This document shows, piece by piece, positions 20,034-32,436 of a DNA stretch of 64,000 nucleotides. Under the pieces are notes generated by a model. It made no database searches. It saw only the letters and a list, made by a program, of their open reading frames with translations, and had not been told where the DNA came from. The stretch is from NCBI GenBank assembly GCA_025201375.1, contig JAIWZP010000049.1:1-64000 (forward strand), in the 5' to 3' direction. The position numbers and the translations under genes are program-made. How positions within the stretch are numbered: position 1 is the first letter of the stretch; each line of letters begins with the position of its first letter. This stretch comes from Gongronella butleri (Eukaryota; Mucoromycota; Mucoromycetes; Mucorales; Cunninghamellaceae).

Positions 20034-23000
20034 AAAGAAAAAAACAACTGTTTTTTTTCTCAGCAACGATCATAAAACTTAATAAAATCGTATCTACTGT
20101 ATTTTCTTGACTCTTTTGCGTCTTCTATTGCGACTCTTTGGCATTAGGCAATGGTCAGCGGCCATGGTCGCGCGCATCTCCCCCATATGGAGCAGCGCCA
20201 CATTTGCAGGCGCGGGCGAATAAATGGTCAAAACGTTAGTTGATGCAGGCCATTGCTCGTTTTCTCCTCCAAGAGCAGCCTTTGAGAGATTACCTCAATG
20301 TTGTGCGATACGTCCAGATTCCCATAGAGACAACTGGTCCAAATTTGACTGGGATCAGATCACTGTAACGCCAGCAATACAGTGACGAATTTGCGTATTT
20401 TACAGCCTTTGTATGCCTTTTTTCAGCGTTGCTTCATACTTGTGAATCATCTCCACCGCAGATGAAATGTAATTCTCTTACTGTAGCTACCCTTTGGACA
20501 GTGCAGGAAAGATGTCGATTGAACATATGGCACGCGGGATTTTTGCAATAAAGGAATTATTAGATGCATTTTGCTCGTTTCTCGATAAATGTAGAATTTA
20601 CAGGGCATTTTTATTGCTAAATAGTTTGTCCCAAGCCTTTCTCGTTCGAATGAGCCCACTCTGGCGGCTCTGTGGCAACTGGATGACGCGCAATGACCAT
20701 TTTCAAAAATTACGAATTTTCCAAGGGGTGCAGTCGACCATCGGAAAATCGAGAAAATCAAGTCGCCAGATCGCTACGCCATTCAACCCCATGGTAAACA
20801 CTCCCTGATAATCGACAGAAATGCAATAAAAGAGGTGCGTCCATTGACTGGGTTTCGCGCAAAATGCATTTTGCTTCTTTTTTTCGCGTCAAGATAAAGT
20901 CGACGAAAATTGACCACAGAGCCATGAAATGAGACCGCGAGAAAGAGCGCAGGCTGTTACGTACGTGGATATCGATGATCACTTCAAAAAACGAGTTTCA
21001 GGCAGAATTAACTCAACCAGCATGTTTGCGGGGAAACTTTGGCGCGAGATAGACCGCGTCAGACGTCCTTTGCCACGCGCCTGTTCCATACCAAATCCAT
21101 ACATCTAGGGTTGCTTGTGCTTATGGACGCGTCGGCGCGGCTCTATGGACGAGCTTTCGTGACGAAAATTGCATTTAAAATTTAAACTAAAATTGCCCAT
21201 TGCTCGTTATTGACCAGATGGATCGCACTCCTTTTTCGCATTTCCGTAGTTTCTCCATGGAAGGTTTCTCATGTCCAAGTTTGGTGCATTTCTGAGGACC
21301 CAAGTTTCCAATTTTTGTTTTGGAGGCGCGCCATGGCGAAATCATGATTTGTGCGTAGCGCGCCTTCCTTTACTTTCAGCATCTTTCAAATCGCACCCCC
21401 TTGTCTTTTCTGACTTGTCGCTTCACGCTAGGACGCGTTTCGGAGCTCTGTATTAGCCAAGATGGCGCGTCACTACGTGATGGACGGTTAAAACCGATCG
21501 TGTATATCTCATTTCCTATAAACGTGTCCAAATGGCCCCAAATCTTAACGGGGTAATTAGGAGGGCAGAAAATCAGTGGTGTCAAGCGTTCGTGACGATC
21601 CGTTAATATGAAGACCAGAAAATTAAAAATCGAGGGACAAACTGAACTTTGTGGGCTTTTGCCGTTGAATGTACCAGCCGACAGTGCTGAAAGCAGCATC
21701 AAAGAAGAGCGACGTCGTTTCTGCAACTTTTGTTACGCCCATGCGTTCCTGAAGCACCGAGCCCACTGCAAAGAAAATCAGCAATTGTGCAAGTTGCGCG
21801 CGCTTTTTGACGTTTAAACTGTGATTTGCGCTTTATGTCACCCATGGATAGCCGAGACGAAAAACACGCCTTGGCAGCTGCATTCGAGCAGACCGAGTTG
21901 CATGCCTTGATGACGTGCTCTGAAATTTTTGAGGGAATTGATGAAATTTATCTGATTTTGTTTTATTTGAAGGTTTGGCTCGTTTCGCACTTTGACTTTA
22001 TGCTGCTATTTCAATGGAAGGTGCACTTCATCTTAGCACCACAAGTCAACGTAGCAACGTCTTGTTTAAAACGGCCAATCGATTTTTTATCACTTTATCA
22101 CTGTTTCAGGTGCAAAATTGCTTGGTTCTTGGCTTTTATGCCGCATAAAAAATTGTCCATTTCCAGGTCTCGCGAGTGCCAATTGCATTGGGTTCGCTGG
22201 AGCCTTATCGCGAGAGTGTAACGCATCAATGGGCCCAGCCGCATTCACATGCCTATCTGCAGCGTGCTTAGTTCGATGGCTCCCCGCAATGCCTGATGAC
22301 GTGACGCCCTAGTGCTAGCGCTGTTTGCATCTCAGCATTGTCCCAGAAAAAAAAAACGGCAGGGGCCACCACGACGCCGCGCAAAAATGCGCTTTTTGTT
22401 CTTTTTTAGACCACCTGCCACGCCAATCGCGCAATCTCTACCATGAGAGCATTTTGACCCATGGATGGTTGCCGATGGACGATTGTTATCATAATGAGTG
22501 GCAATGGGATCGATTCGGGTCCATTGGCTTGGTCAAACCGCAGCCAATCACCTGCAACGGCTAAATGACACCCAGGACGGGCCACCGCCCCGTCCACTTT
22601 TTATGTGGAGGCGAAAATGGAGATGAAGCATTGATGCGTGGTTTCAATTGGCCAAGTTCTGAGCTACTTCAAGCGTTGCTTGAGCTGGTGCAACGTGCGC
22701 GCAGAAAATTTGTCCACTTTTGTCGCTTTGTCGGGCGTTGCCAGGCAAACAAGGTTTGACAGGTCATGGGTGCACAAAAAGCTTACGCGGCGGGCGTGCC
22801 TTGGGGACCCAAACGCTGCAAAAAGCAACAGGCATAAAAGGGGGGAAAATTGGAGCGCTAGAGGCGGTCTTTTGTTTTTGAGCAATTAAGCTGGCAAGTC
22901 TCCAAGACCTCCTTTTTCACTGGCCTTGAAGCTGATCGATTTGAGGAGTTTCATTCTAGCCAACCAGAGCATGTGCCTCTTTTCAGCCGGGTTGCTTTTG

Positions 23001-23192
23001 GCAATGGCCCATTGACAAAGTGTCGTCATATCATGGTCGTCTTGAAGCTCAGACGCCCAATGGAAAACTTTTCAAGATCTAACACCCGCTTCCGGGGCGT
23101 CCCTTTTTTTTTTTATCTTTTTTTGTTCTCTATCTCTTGTTTCGTTTCTTTCTTTTCCTCCTTTTTCCCAATTCTTGTCTTTTTTTTTACGC
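20034..23192. other. Gene-free stretch, 3.2 kb
   Basis: AT-richer than its neighbours, with only short, unpatterned open frames on both strands. I see no splice-consistent gene, no tRNA and no clear match to the repeats described elsewhere in the window. GACGCGTC occurs near 21122. The last 100 bp (23100-23190) are T-rich and form the likely leader of the kinase gene. Confidence 0.5.
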
Positions 23193-25023
23193 ATGGATAT
23201 CATTACAAAGGGTGTAAATAGCCTGCTTTTATCAACAGGCGATTCAGAGCGCACGCCACCATTGACTCGCACGCCCAGTGTCACTAGCAGCGTCCACACA
23301 GACGACGGTAGGTGGAAAAAAAAGAAAGCGATTATTTTACACCATTTGTGAGAGACTTGCATATTGATTTTGGTTTTTTTTTTCCATTTTCAGGCGGATT
23401 ATCTGCACTTTCGACCATGACGGCCATGACCCCCATGGTTGCTGCCGACAAGCAGGCCACCGAATCGATACCCATTGCCACCAAGGCCAACAGCAGCCGG
23501 ATACCCCCCGTTTTGGACAATTTGCCATCGCCGCAGGCCATTCCCGTGCATTCCGTGTCCACGCCGCACTTTCTCGGGTGCTCTGTCGACATTGCACCTC
23601 TGTCGCCGGTCCCGCGCCACTTGTTGCACAACAAATCGCCCGGCGCGCGCCCCACCTCGTCCCTGTCGTCGCCCAATGCATACCCCAATATGCTTCCGCC
23701 GTCCGAGGAAGACGATGAGCCCGGCAACGATTATTTCTCCATGCAACACAACCTGATCAAGACCACAACCGTGCACGAGCACCCCGATACCACGCATGGC
23801 GCCTCAGCTGGGCCGTCGTCGCCATTGGCCAGCGAATCGCCGCGCATTTCCTTGCCACCCTTGATCAATTCGGCGAAAAAGACGCCACACTTTGCAAAGG
23901 GGCTGTCCAAGCGCCGCCTCGTGTCGTTCTTCTCGCGCCGCAAGCAGCACAAAAAGCACCGCAAGCTGTGCCTGAATGATTTCGTCCTCAAGCGCACCGT
24001 TGGCATGGGCGCGTGCGGCCGCGTCCACCTCGCACAGAGCAAGCACAACAAGAAACATTATGCCGTCAAAACCCTCGATAAATACCACGTTGTCCGCAAG
24101 AATCAGGTCAAACACATCAACAACGAGTTCAGCATCCTGCGCGATCTGTCCCATCCCTTCCTCGTCAACCTCTGGGACGCGTTCCAGGACCCAAATCATC
24201 TTTACATGGTCATGGACTATGTCCCTGGCGGCGAACTCTTCCGCATCCTGCGCAAAAACAAGGTAAATATCGAAGAAAAAGTGAAAAATGAGAAAAAAAA
24301 ACAATAGCGCGTCGCAACCCGCGACTCATTATTTAGTCCGCGTATCTCACTCTTTATTTTCCCGCTTTTGTTTAGCATTTTACCGAGGCCAACACGCGAT
24401 TTTACGCGGCCGAGGTGATTTTGGCGCTCGAATACTTGCATGAATACGATATCATTTACCGAGACCTCAAGCCCGAGAACATTTTGCTGGACAGCAAGGG
24501 CCACATCAAGCTGACGGATTTTGGATTTGCCAAGCATGTCGAATCGCACACGTACACGGTGGTGGGCACGCCAGATTACATTGCACCCGAGGTGATCAAG
24601 TCCAATGGCTATACAAAGTCGGTCGACTGGTGGTGCCTGGGCATTTTAATCTACGAGATGTACGTGGGCAAGACCCCGTTTGCCGATAAGAATCCCGTCA
24701 AGATGTACGAAAAGATTTTGACATGCGATGTGCCATGGCCCGCCGACATGAATCCCGTCCTCAAGGACTTGCTCATGGGCCTGCTGACCCCGGAGCCCGC
24801 AGACCGCTACGGCCTCCACAAGGACATCAAATCCCACCCATGGTTCGCTTCCATCGACTTTGATCTCATCTACCAGCGCAAGTACATCCCGCCCCATATA
24901 CCCAGACTTAAAAAAGACGGCGACGCGACCAATTTTGCCACTTACAAGGAACCCGAGCACCCCTACGGCAAGCACTATGTGGCCGCCGCTGATCCATACA
25001 AGTCCATGTTCCCAGCATTTTAG
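23193..25023 (+). CDS. AGC-family protein kinase, PKA catalytic-subunit type
   Basis: Exons 23193-23307, 23394-24262 and 24376-25023 give 543 aa. The first 230 residues are Ser/Pro/Thr-rich and likely disordered. The kinase domain is complete: glycine loop GMGACGRV, HYAVKTLDK (ATP Lys264), NNEFSILR, YRDLKPEN (catalytic Asp358), LTDFGFAKHV (Mg Asp376), activation segment TVVGTPDYIAPEV and SVDWWCLGILIYEM. The tail EPEHPYGK...DPYKSMFPAF ends in an FxxF hydrophobic motif at the extreme C-terminus, as in PKA, which docks on the kinase's own PIF pocket. An aromatic before RDLKPEN, long N-terminus and C-terminal FxxF suit fungal PKA catalytic subunits; a PRKX-like kinase is the alternative. The short first exon was recognised by phase and an open reading frame. 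Confidence 0.88.
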
Positions 25024-26773
25024 ATGGTCGCCATAGAAAGAATATAAAATAAAATAAATAAAATAAAATACGCGTGCATTGTCTCATGAGAATCTACCAT
25101 TGGTCCCCACCCGTGCCTATGCCAGAGTAGGAAAAGCGCGTCCATGAACCCCATTCACTGCGGCAAGGCTTACAATAAAAAAAAGGGCACAAACATGGCC
25201 TCTGGCGCGGGGCAAGGCGCTTTATTTTTCTTTGTCAGCAGAGCATTTTGATGTACCGATATCCGACCTGCCATGGTTTTGCTTTATCAACATCAATGCT
25301 GCTTTGAGCACACCTCTGCAAGAGGAAAAAAAGAAAAAAAGAAAACAACACCGTCATTGGTGCCGGCGCATTACCTTTTTTTTTCTCCTTGTTTTGTATA
25401 TGGGGAGCGCGCCGGCCGTCACCCAACTGAATCTGCGATTGTCGCGCAGGCTGCATGAACCTTGATCAAACTTTATTGCGCTGCGGACGCCATCTGTGGT
25501 TGCACACATAAGGGATCATGCATTGCAAATCCGTAAAAACGGACAACACAGCCGGTTCATGATTCTAGGCGCGTTGTTCGTCAAGTTGTGCCTGATTTGG
25601 TGCGTTCCAATGACCAAATGCACCTCGGCCAATCCCCCGTGCTCATGAATGGCAAAAAAAAAGTCATCTTTCGTCCATTGACCCAGAAAAAAAAAAAAAG
25701 AAAACGACGCTCGCGATAAGCATCGGCTCGCACGCGCTCATTTGGTCGCCAATGCTTTCCTGAGCATCCATCGTGATGTCATTTGTAAGTAAGAGATGGG
25801 ACAGACAACATGATCATCGTGACGGAGCGGCGCACGCCGCCGTCAGACGGCATTGTCCCAAAGTGGTGCCAGCCTGATATGTGGGTTTTGCCGGATCGGA
25901 GCAATTTCCCTCCCCCTCCCCATTGTTGTTGTTTCATCAGCCGGTCAAACGTGATTTGCTCCCTCGAAATCGGCCCACTGGAAAACAAAGAAAAAAAAAA
26001 AAGAGAAAAAAAAAGCACGGCAGTGCATTAAAGCGGGCCAACCCCCTTGTTCCGGGTCCCTGTGCGCGCCAGGGATGGGCAGCGTGCACCATCACGCAAC
26101 TGTTTCACCCACAATGGAAAACACCCCTAGCAGTCCAAGCGCGGCGTCGGGCAGGGGAGACTTTTTTTTTTGTTTGCTGTGTGGGGAACTCGTGGGGAGG
26201 CAGCATGGGGGTGCACGGTTGTGAGAAAATGGTGCATCTTTTTTGCATTTTTTATTCTCATTCTCTCTCTCGCTTTTGATCATCTGCATAGCACGCCAAG
26301 CGATCAACCCAGCAAATTATGTAAGCTCAGGGCCTGTTTTGCAGAATTGTGTGCCACACCCGCATCCGCTTCACTTTTCATCATGCGAGATGAGTGGACA
26401 AGAAAAAAAAAATTTTTTTCCAGAGTCAGCCGGGATCGTCAGGTCTTTCAATTCTGCCATACAGAGCCCGCCATTAAGCATGCCACTTCTTCCCGCGTAC
26501 GCGGAGGTTAAACCACCATTCCTTCCGAACCTGGATCTCGCCATGCGCAACACGAAAAAAAAAAAAAAATCGGGCACATAAATAGTTTCCGTGCATGTCC
26601 TTTTTTTTTTTATTTCTTCTCTTCATCTAAACACTTGATATTCTCATACACATCCACTTTTTTTTTTCATTTTAATTATTCACATCCTCCTCTGTCTCCT
26701 TTTCAATTCCCCTTTGAAACCCTCCCCCAACCTCTCTATCTCTCCTGTATCCCTTTTTTTTTTTTGACTTGCA
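25024..26773. other. Intergenic region with weak exon-like pieces
   Basis: Follows the kinase and precedes the sugar transporter. On the minus strand, 25452-25376 and 25325-25247 could be two exons of a short basic protein ending GYRYIKMLC, but I could not find a start codon joined in phase, so no gene is called. The last 200 bp (26590-26770) are pyrimidine-rich and look like the transporter leader. Confidence 0.35.
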
Positions 26774-28560
26774 ATGGACTCGCGAGATAGTAACTTAAAG
26801 TCATTTGTACTGTTTGGCGCCATTGTCGCCTCGCTTGGTGCCATGAACAGTGGTTTTAACACCAGTGCCCTCAACATCCCGGGCAACAACGTCCGCTATT
26901 GTCCCGATGTGCCTCCGGGCACGGTCACTTATTACCCAGGCTCGCCATTACCAGAGTGTATTCCAATGTCGGACTGGATTTGGTAAGTCCGAGAAGTGGG
27001 GATTTCTTCATGCAAAAGAAAAAGACAGCTTGGCTCATCATCCCAACCACGATTTTTTTATCTGCTTTTTCTTTTCTTTTTTATTTTTGGCCTTCCATGG
27101 ATATAGGGGTAAGTGGATCAAATGAAGAAAAAGGAGCAGGGGGCGTCAAGGGTTCGCGATGGAGAAGAAAATGGCTGACGAATTCCTCTTTTTTTATTTT
27201 ATTTTATTTTATTTTATTTTATTTTTTACCAGGTGTTGCCACTGGTATGTTTGCTGTTGGTGGTCTGATTGGCGCGATGCTGTGTGGCCCCATGGCCAAC
27301 AAGCTTGGCCGTCGTGACTCGATGATTGCCATTGACGTGACGTTCTTCATCGGTGCGATTTTGCTGTCGTTGGCGACGTCAAGCGCGCAATTCGCCATTG
27401 GGCGCATCTTTGTTGGCATTGGTTCTGGCTTCATGACCACGGTCATTGGCATGTACATTGCCGAGACCACGCCTCCCAAGTGGCGCGGCACTGTCGGCTC
27501 GTTGCTGCAGCTGTTCACGACCATTGGTATCTTTTTGATTGAAGTGATTGGCCTTGGTACCTCCAGCGCCATTGGCTGGCGCATTGTGGTCATGATCACC
27601 ATTGTGCCGACCATTGCCCAGATGATCCTGCTGCCCATGTGTTCGCGCTCCCCACGCTGGCTCATCACCAAGGGCCGCATCGACGAGGCGCGCGAGGCCA
27701 TGTTGCGCCTGCGCAATGGCGACATTGAAGAGGAATTCGCAGACATGGTCGTCACCCTGACCCGCAGCGGCAACAAAGAGGCCAACAAGGAACAGACGGC
27801 CACCGCCGACCAAGATTCCGCGGCTGGCTTCCAGGCTGCGGCCACCGCCGACGCTGAAGAGACCGATTTCACCCTCAATTTCTTCCAAATCGTGCGCATC
27901 CCCGTGTTGCTCAATTTGTCCATCAAGGTCATGATCATCCACGCCGTGTCGCAATTCACCGGTATCAATGCCATCATGTACTACAGCACAAGCATCTTTG
28001 AGACATCCTTTGGCGAGGATGCACGCTACGCCACCGTCGGCGTCGGCGCGCTCAACATGCTCATGACTTTTGTCGCCCTTGCCCTCGTCGATCGACTTGG
28101 CCGCAAGCTTCTCATGGTCATCTCCGCCGCGGGCATGTGCATCTTTGGCGTCCTTGAGATGATTGGCCTCCTGTACAACCTCGGACCCCTCCAAGTCGTC
28201 TGCGTCATGCTCTTTGTCGCCTCTTTTGCCATCGGCCTTGGTATCATCCCCTTCATCTACACCGCAGAGGTGTACCCAAGCTACGCCGTCGGTGGCGCGT
28301 CATCCGCGGCCCTTGCCATCAACTGGCTTTGCAACTTCATCATCGGTCTCATCTTCCCCACCCTGCAAAAGGCATGTGGTCCCTATGTCTTTTTGATCTT
28401 TGCCGGCATCGCCTTCTTAACCTTCTTCTTCTTGTTGGCCTTTGTCTTGGAAACCAAGAACCAATCCATCGAAGACATTGGCCGCACCCTTGGCTGGTTC
28501 GACGTCGATCCCACCACTGTCATGTCCAAGAAACAGCTCAAAGAAGTCGGCGAATTGTAA
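26774..28560 (+). CDS. MFS sugar transporter (sugar porter family)
   Basis: Exons 26774-26982, 27107-27108 and 27233-28560 give 512 aa with about 12 hydrophobic segments. It should move hexose across the plasma membrane; the substrate cannot be told. Sugar-porter motifs: FGAIVASLGAMNSGFNTSA (helix 1), NKLGRRDSM (loop 2-3), AIGRIFVGIGSGFMTTVIGM with YIAETTPPKWRG, QFTGINAIMYYST (helix 7), VDRLGRKLLM and YTAEVYPS, then FVLETKNQSIEDI at the C-terminus. The loop between helices 6 and 7 is long and Ala/Glu/Asp-rich. The frame between SDWIW and GVATGMF is restored only by the 2-nt exon. Alternatives are GLUT-like or inositol transporters of the same family. Confidence 0.9.
27107..27108 (+). other. 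Two-nucleotide microexon (GG) in the sugar transporter
   Basis: Exon 1 ends in phase TG and exon 3 begins GT GTT GCC, so two further nucleotides are required. ATATAG|GG|GTAAGT supplies exactly that, giving Trp-Gly-Val (SDWIWGVATG). The two flanking introns are each 124 nt. Recursive splicing at the same site is the alternative mechanism. Confidence 0.65.
27195..27226. repeat. (ATTTT)n microsatellite in a transporter intron
   Basis: About six ATTTT units directly upstream of the acceptor TTACCAG of exon 3. Confidence 0.85.
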
Positions 28561-28920
28561 ATTACAACATCCACTCTTCCCGCTCCCCTCGCGCATCTCC
28601 TCCATATCTATCATTTGTCATTATCCCCCCACCATCCTACTTTTGCATCTAAGCTTGAATTACACTTAATAAAAATATCCTGGCTTTTACAAAATGTCAA
28701 ATTGTAATCAAAAAAAAAAAAAAAAAAAGAGGAAAGCAGCACGCCACTGGACCTGTTGTGGTGCGTCATAAATTGATGAAGCCGCAGACCGGATATTGTC
28801 ATGAAAGCACCAAATTGTGCTTGTTTCTCGAGAACCACTCCATTGATCGCTGTTTTGAGCACATTTTTTATATTTGAGATTGAGGATGCTCAACACAAAG
28901 CCCACAATGTCAAGATTTTT

Positions 28921-30240
28921 CAAAGATCGGATCACTCAGTCCCGAGAAAATGCATTTTGCATAAAACCAAGGCCAAATCAGAGTCAAAACGACCCTTGAA
29001 GGCTAACTCGCCGAGAACGCGACGCGATGTTTCCAAACCACAAGCGCTTTTACCGCGTTTGCCCGCCGATTCATTTGAGGCGTCTCACGTGTCGGAGCAC
29101 TCAGCTGTTGCCGCGGTACGAGACAAAATGCTTTTGATCTTACCCCATTTATGCCTATGAAACTGGCGCTTCATCAGAAACTTGCTCGATTGGTCCCAAA
29201 TTTGGACTTGTTGATGGTCGACCCAATTCTCCAACGACGTTACTTTTTTCCGCGAATCAGATCACGCAGTCCCGAGAAATTTCGAGATTCGTGTTTGCTA
29301 GTGAAAACCCAGCGTCAAACAATACTTTACGCGTTTCTCCCGATGAGGCTGACCATCTGGCGCCAAATTTAGACCAGTGGATAGTCGACTCAAAACTTCG
29401 ACGATTCCAAGTTTTTTTTTCGCAAAACGGATCATTCAGTCTTGACAAAATGCAATTTTCATAAAAGCAAGGCCAAATCAGGATCTAAACGAACCATTAA
29501 GGCTAATTCGCCAAGAACCCGAAGCGATATTCCCAAACCACAAGCGCTTTTACCCCGTTTGCCCGCTAATTCATTTGAGGTGACTGACGCGTCGGGGCGC
29601 TCAGCTGTTGCCACCGTACGAGACCAAATAGCGTTGATTTTACCCCCTTTACGCCTAAGACACTGGCGCTTCGTCAGAAACGTGCTCATCTGGTCTCAAA
29701 TCTGGACCAGTTGATGGTAGCCCCAGTTCTTCAGCAGTGTTGATTTTTTTCGCGAAACTGACCACTCAGATCCGAGAAATCTCGAGTTTCGTGTTTACTT
29801 GTGAAACCCCAGCGCAAAACAATATTTTACGTGTCCCTCCCGATGAGCCTGACTATCAGGTCCCAAATTTTGAACAATGGATACTCGACCCAAAACTTCG
29901 ATGGTTTCAAGTTTGTTCGCAAATCGGACAACTCAGTCCTGAGAAAATGTATTTTTCGTATATTCAGGGCCAAATCAGAGTCAAAACGACCCATGAAAGC
30001 TAACTCGCTGAAAATTCGAAGCCATGACCCCAAATCACAAGCGCTTTTATTGCGTTTGGCTGCTGATTCATTTGATGTGTTTTCCACATCGGGGCGTTCA
30101 GCTGTTGCCGTGGTACGTGACCAAACGGTGGTTATTTTACCCCATTTACGCCTATGAAACTGGTGTTTTCTCAAAAACTTGCTCATTTGGTCCCAATGTT
30201 GTACACGTTTTTCGTGTTTCGGGATACTGTAAGAGGATGC
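28921..30240. repeat. Tandem array, period about 496 bp, 2.6 copies
   Basis: Copies begin near 28921, 29420 and 29917 with CGGATCA-type starts followed by CTCAGTCCCGAGAAAATG, GGCCAAATCAGAGTCAAAACG, CCACAAGCGCTTTTACC and CAGCTGTTGCC blocks. Each full unit holds an internal half-repeat: the CAGTCCCGAGAAA motif recurs about 340 bp in (29271, 29770). Copies differ by scattered substitutions. In each copy a stretch of roughly 65 codons stays open on both strands. No known family is recognised. The region 28561-28920 holds nothing else supported. Confidence 0.85.
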
Positions 30241-30713
30241 AACGTGTTGATGACTGGCAACTGCGAATGGAAAAGCAAAAATTGAATAAAAAATGGAGCT
30301 CTTTCATGCATTGGACGCATTGGGCTCAACTGCGTCCTTTAGTATGCAACCCGGAAAAGGGTGCCATAGTGCATGATTACAGTAGAATGTCTTTTCCGTT
30401 AATACCAATTTAGGGCTGCTATCATATCTTGTGCAAACTTCAAAACAAGAAAATAAACAAAATATGGTGCAGACCCACGATTTTCAGGGCAAATTCTGTC
30501 TCCAACAGCGGCAGATGTGCTGTAATAAGGTGCCAAACAGCTTGTAAAATTGAAGTTTGATTGAGATGTACCGGCACTGTGTTAAAATTGTCTTTTGTGT
30601 AAAGCTTCCACACCATGTTATAGAAGTTCAGCACTTCAATCTTCCTCCAAGTGCTTGATTACGCTCAACGAGGAACCCGCAGACACTACAATTGATTTGC
30701 TTTGCCTGGCTTC

Positions 30714-30887
30714 ATGCCACCCGCGCTCTACAGGTATCCAAATCGTAGAGAAAGCTTGCAGCTCGTCAAATCGCGCCTCAAAAAGGCAAAAGCGAATCCA
30801 AACCCCGACAACAGACTTCAATTGGCGTTTCCCAAGCAACAAAACACCATTGCAACGTACTTCACGCACTCCGATTCTCAGCCATGA
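30714..30887 (+). other. Short ORF ending in a PIP-box-like peptide
   Basis: A 57-codon ORF reads MPPALYRYPNRRESLQLVKS and ends KQQNTIATYFTHSDSQP. QNTIATYF fits the PCNA-interacting pattern Qxx(I/L/M)xx(F/Y)(F/Y), which usually sits at a protein terminus. No upstream exons were found, so this may be a gene fragment or chance. The rest of 30241-32436 shows no gene; it includes A- and T-rich low-complexity DNA and a possible TATA-like stretch near 32330. Confidence 0.2.
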
Positions 30888-32436
30888 CATTTTATCCCAA
30901 CATTGATCTTTTTTTCCCTTTTTATTCAAAATTGTAAGCTAGTCAAGATCCAATGGTCTTGGTGTCTGTGAAGCAATGGAAGCATTTGCAGCCTTCAGCA
31001 CCAGAGAAACCTAAAAAAACAATCATGTCAATGATCAGCCACATGAATTCACGTCCATTGGGTGCTCGGCGAGCAGCCTGGCAGCCTTGCACGCGACAAA
31101 AAGATCAAGATGATGTATCAGGGATGTGCCTGCGTATTGGCCATCCAGGTTAAACTAATCCTTCACGCAGTAATCGGACTGGTGCCAGCTAAAGTCTCAT
31201 CATTTCACCATTCATCATGATCTTTTTGACACGCCAATGGCCAACCACGCCAGAGTCTCGCCATGCATCGCCTCACTGATAAAATAAAAAGCGGTCAGAC
31301 GCCGCACTTACCAAGAAAAAAAGATCCAACAGCGCCACAAAAAAAAAAGTAAGCAAAAGGTAAGGAAAAGAAAGAAAAACACGATAACGAACCTTTTATA
31401 GCGGGCAGCAAAAAATTTTTCGGGGGCGTGTGAGGGTGACTTGCACTGGAAAAGCAGCGCCGCTAGGCTGCGCACCCAATGGGCACCCAAGATTTGGCTC
31501 ACAGCACGACCTCGTGACCCCCGCCATGGCAAAACGATGTTTGGTGCTGCCCTTGGCGCTCTTTTTTTTTTTTTGTGATCCTTGCCAACCCTTCAAACAA
31601 TGCAGAGCCCCCGGGAAAAAAAAAAAGGAGGCCACGCGCACTCGCACAAACGCAAACATAAACAAAAAAAATAAAAAGGGCGCGCGCTGTTTGACCATGG
31701 GGGACCGCAACATTGCTTTCTATTTATTTGCAAACACGCGTGTTTTTTCTTCCCCACACACTTTGCCAAAGCAAGTCAGTGACATGAAAGGCAATGTCAA
31801 GAGGCTGCGTTTAAGCGTGTCATGGCCTGGCCCATGTCACGGCTGATCTCGGCGCAAAACGTTTCACTCCGCTTTTTGAGACGCTTTCTGGTGCCAATTG
31901 CCCCTCGCGCGTGCTGACAAGACAATGCGAATTAAAGTTTACGCGCTTTTTTGATTGGCAAAAGTCGCTCACACTTGGAGATGTCGTGATTTTTTTTAGA
32001 ACGGCGCATGCGGGTTGTCGGTGTCCGCGTCCAAAGTCAACGAAAATGCCTCGTTGTACGAGGGAGCACGATCAAAGACTCAATGGAAGTGGCATTGACA
32101 TGATGGACAGGCGATGATCATGACACTGAATATTTCCGAGGGATGGCTGATAGATGAGTTGCGAGCTTCCGCATTTTATTTTTAAGTTGCACGTCGACAT
32201 ATCAACAAGAAAGAAAATAAAATCGTGCCTGAAATGGGTGTAATTGCACTCAAGTCTGTTACACACAGCCTTGTAAAAAAACCACAAGACCAACATCCGT
32301 CTCCATAGCGACGAAAAAAAAAAAGGGCGAAACCCTCTTTATTTTTGAATTTTCCCTCTTCTTTTTCTTCTTTTTTTCCTCACGCTCTTTTTTTTTTCCT
32401 TGTTTTTGTCTGTTGTCCTTTTTGCTTGTGCCACCA

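Noticed and set aside
21826..22221. 131-codon plus-strand frame
   Set aside because: No motif, no splice partner, no composition typical of genes here; consistent with chance in AT-rich DNA.
25247..25452. Two exon-like minus-strand segments giving a basic peptide ending GYRYIKMLC
   Set aside because: The two segments can be joined in phase, but I found no start codon joined in phase; three frames look equally plausible.
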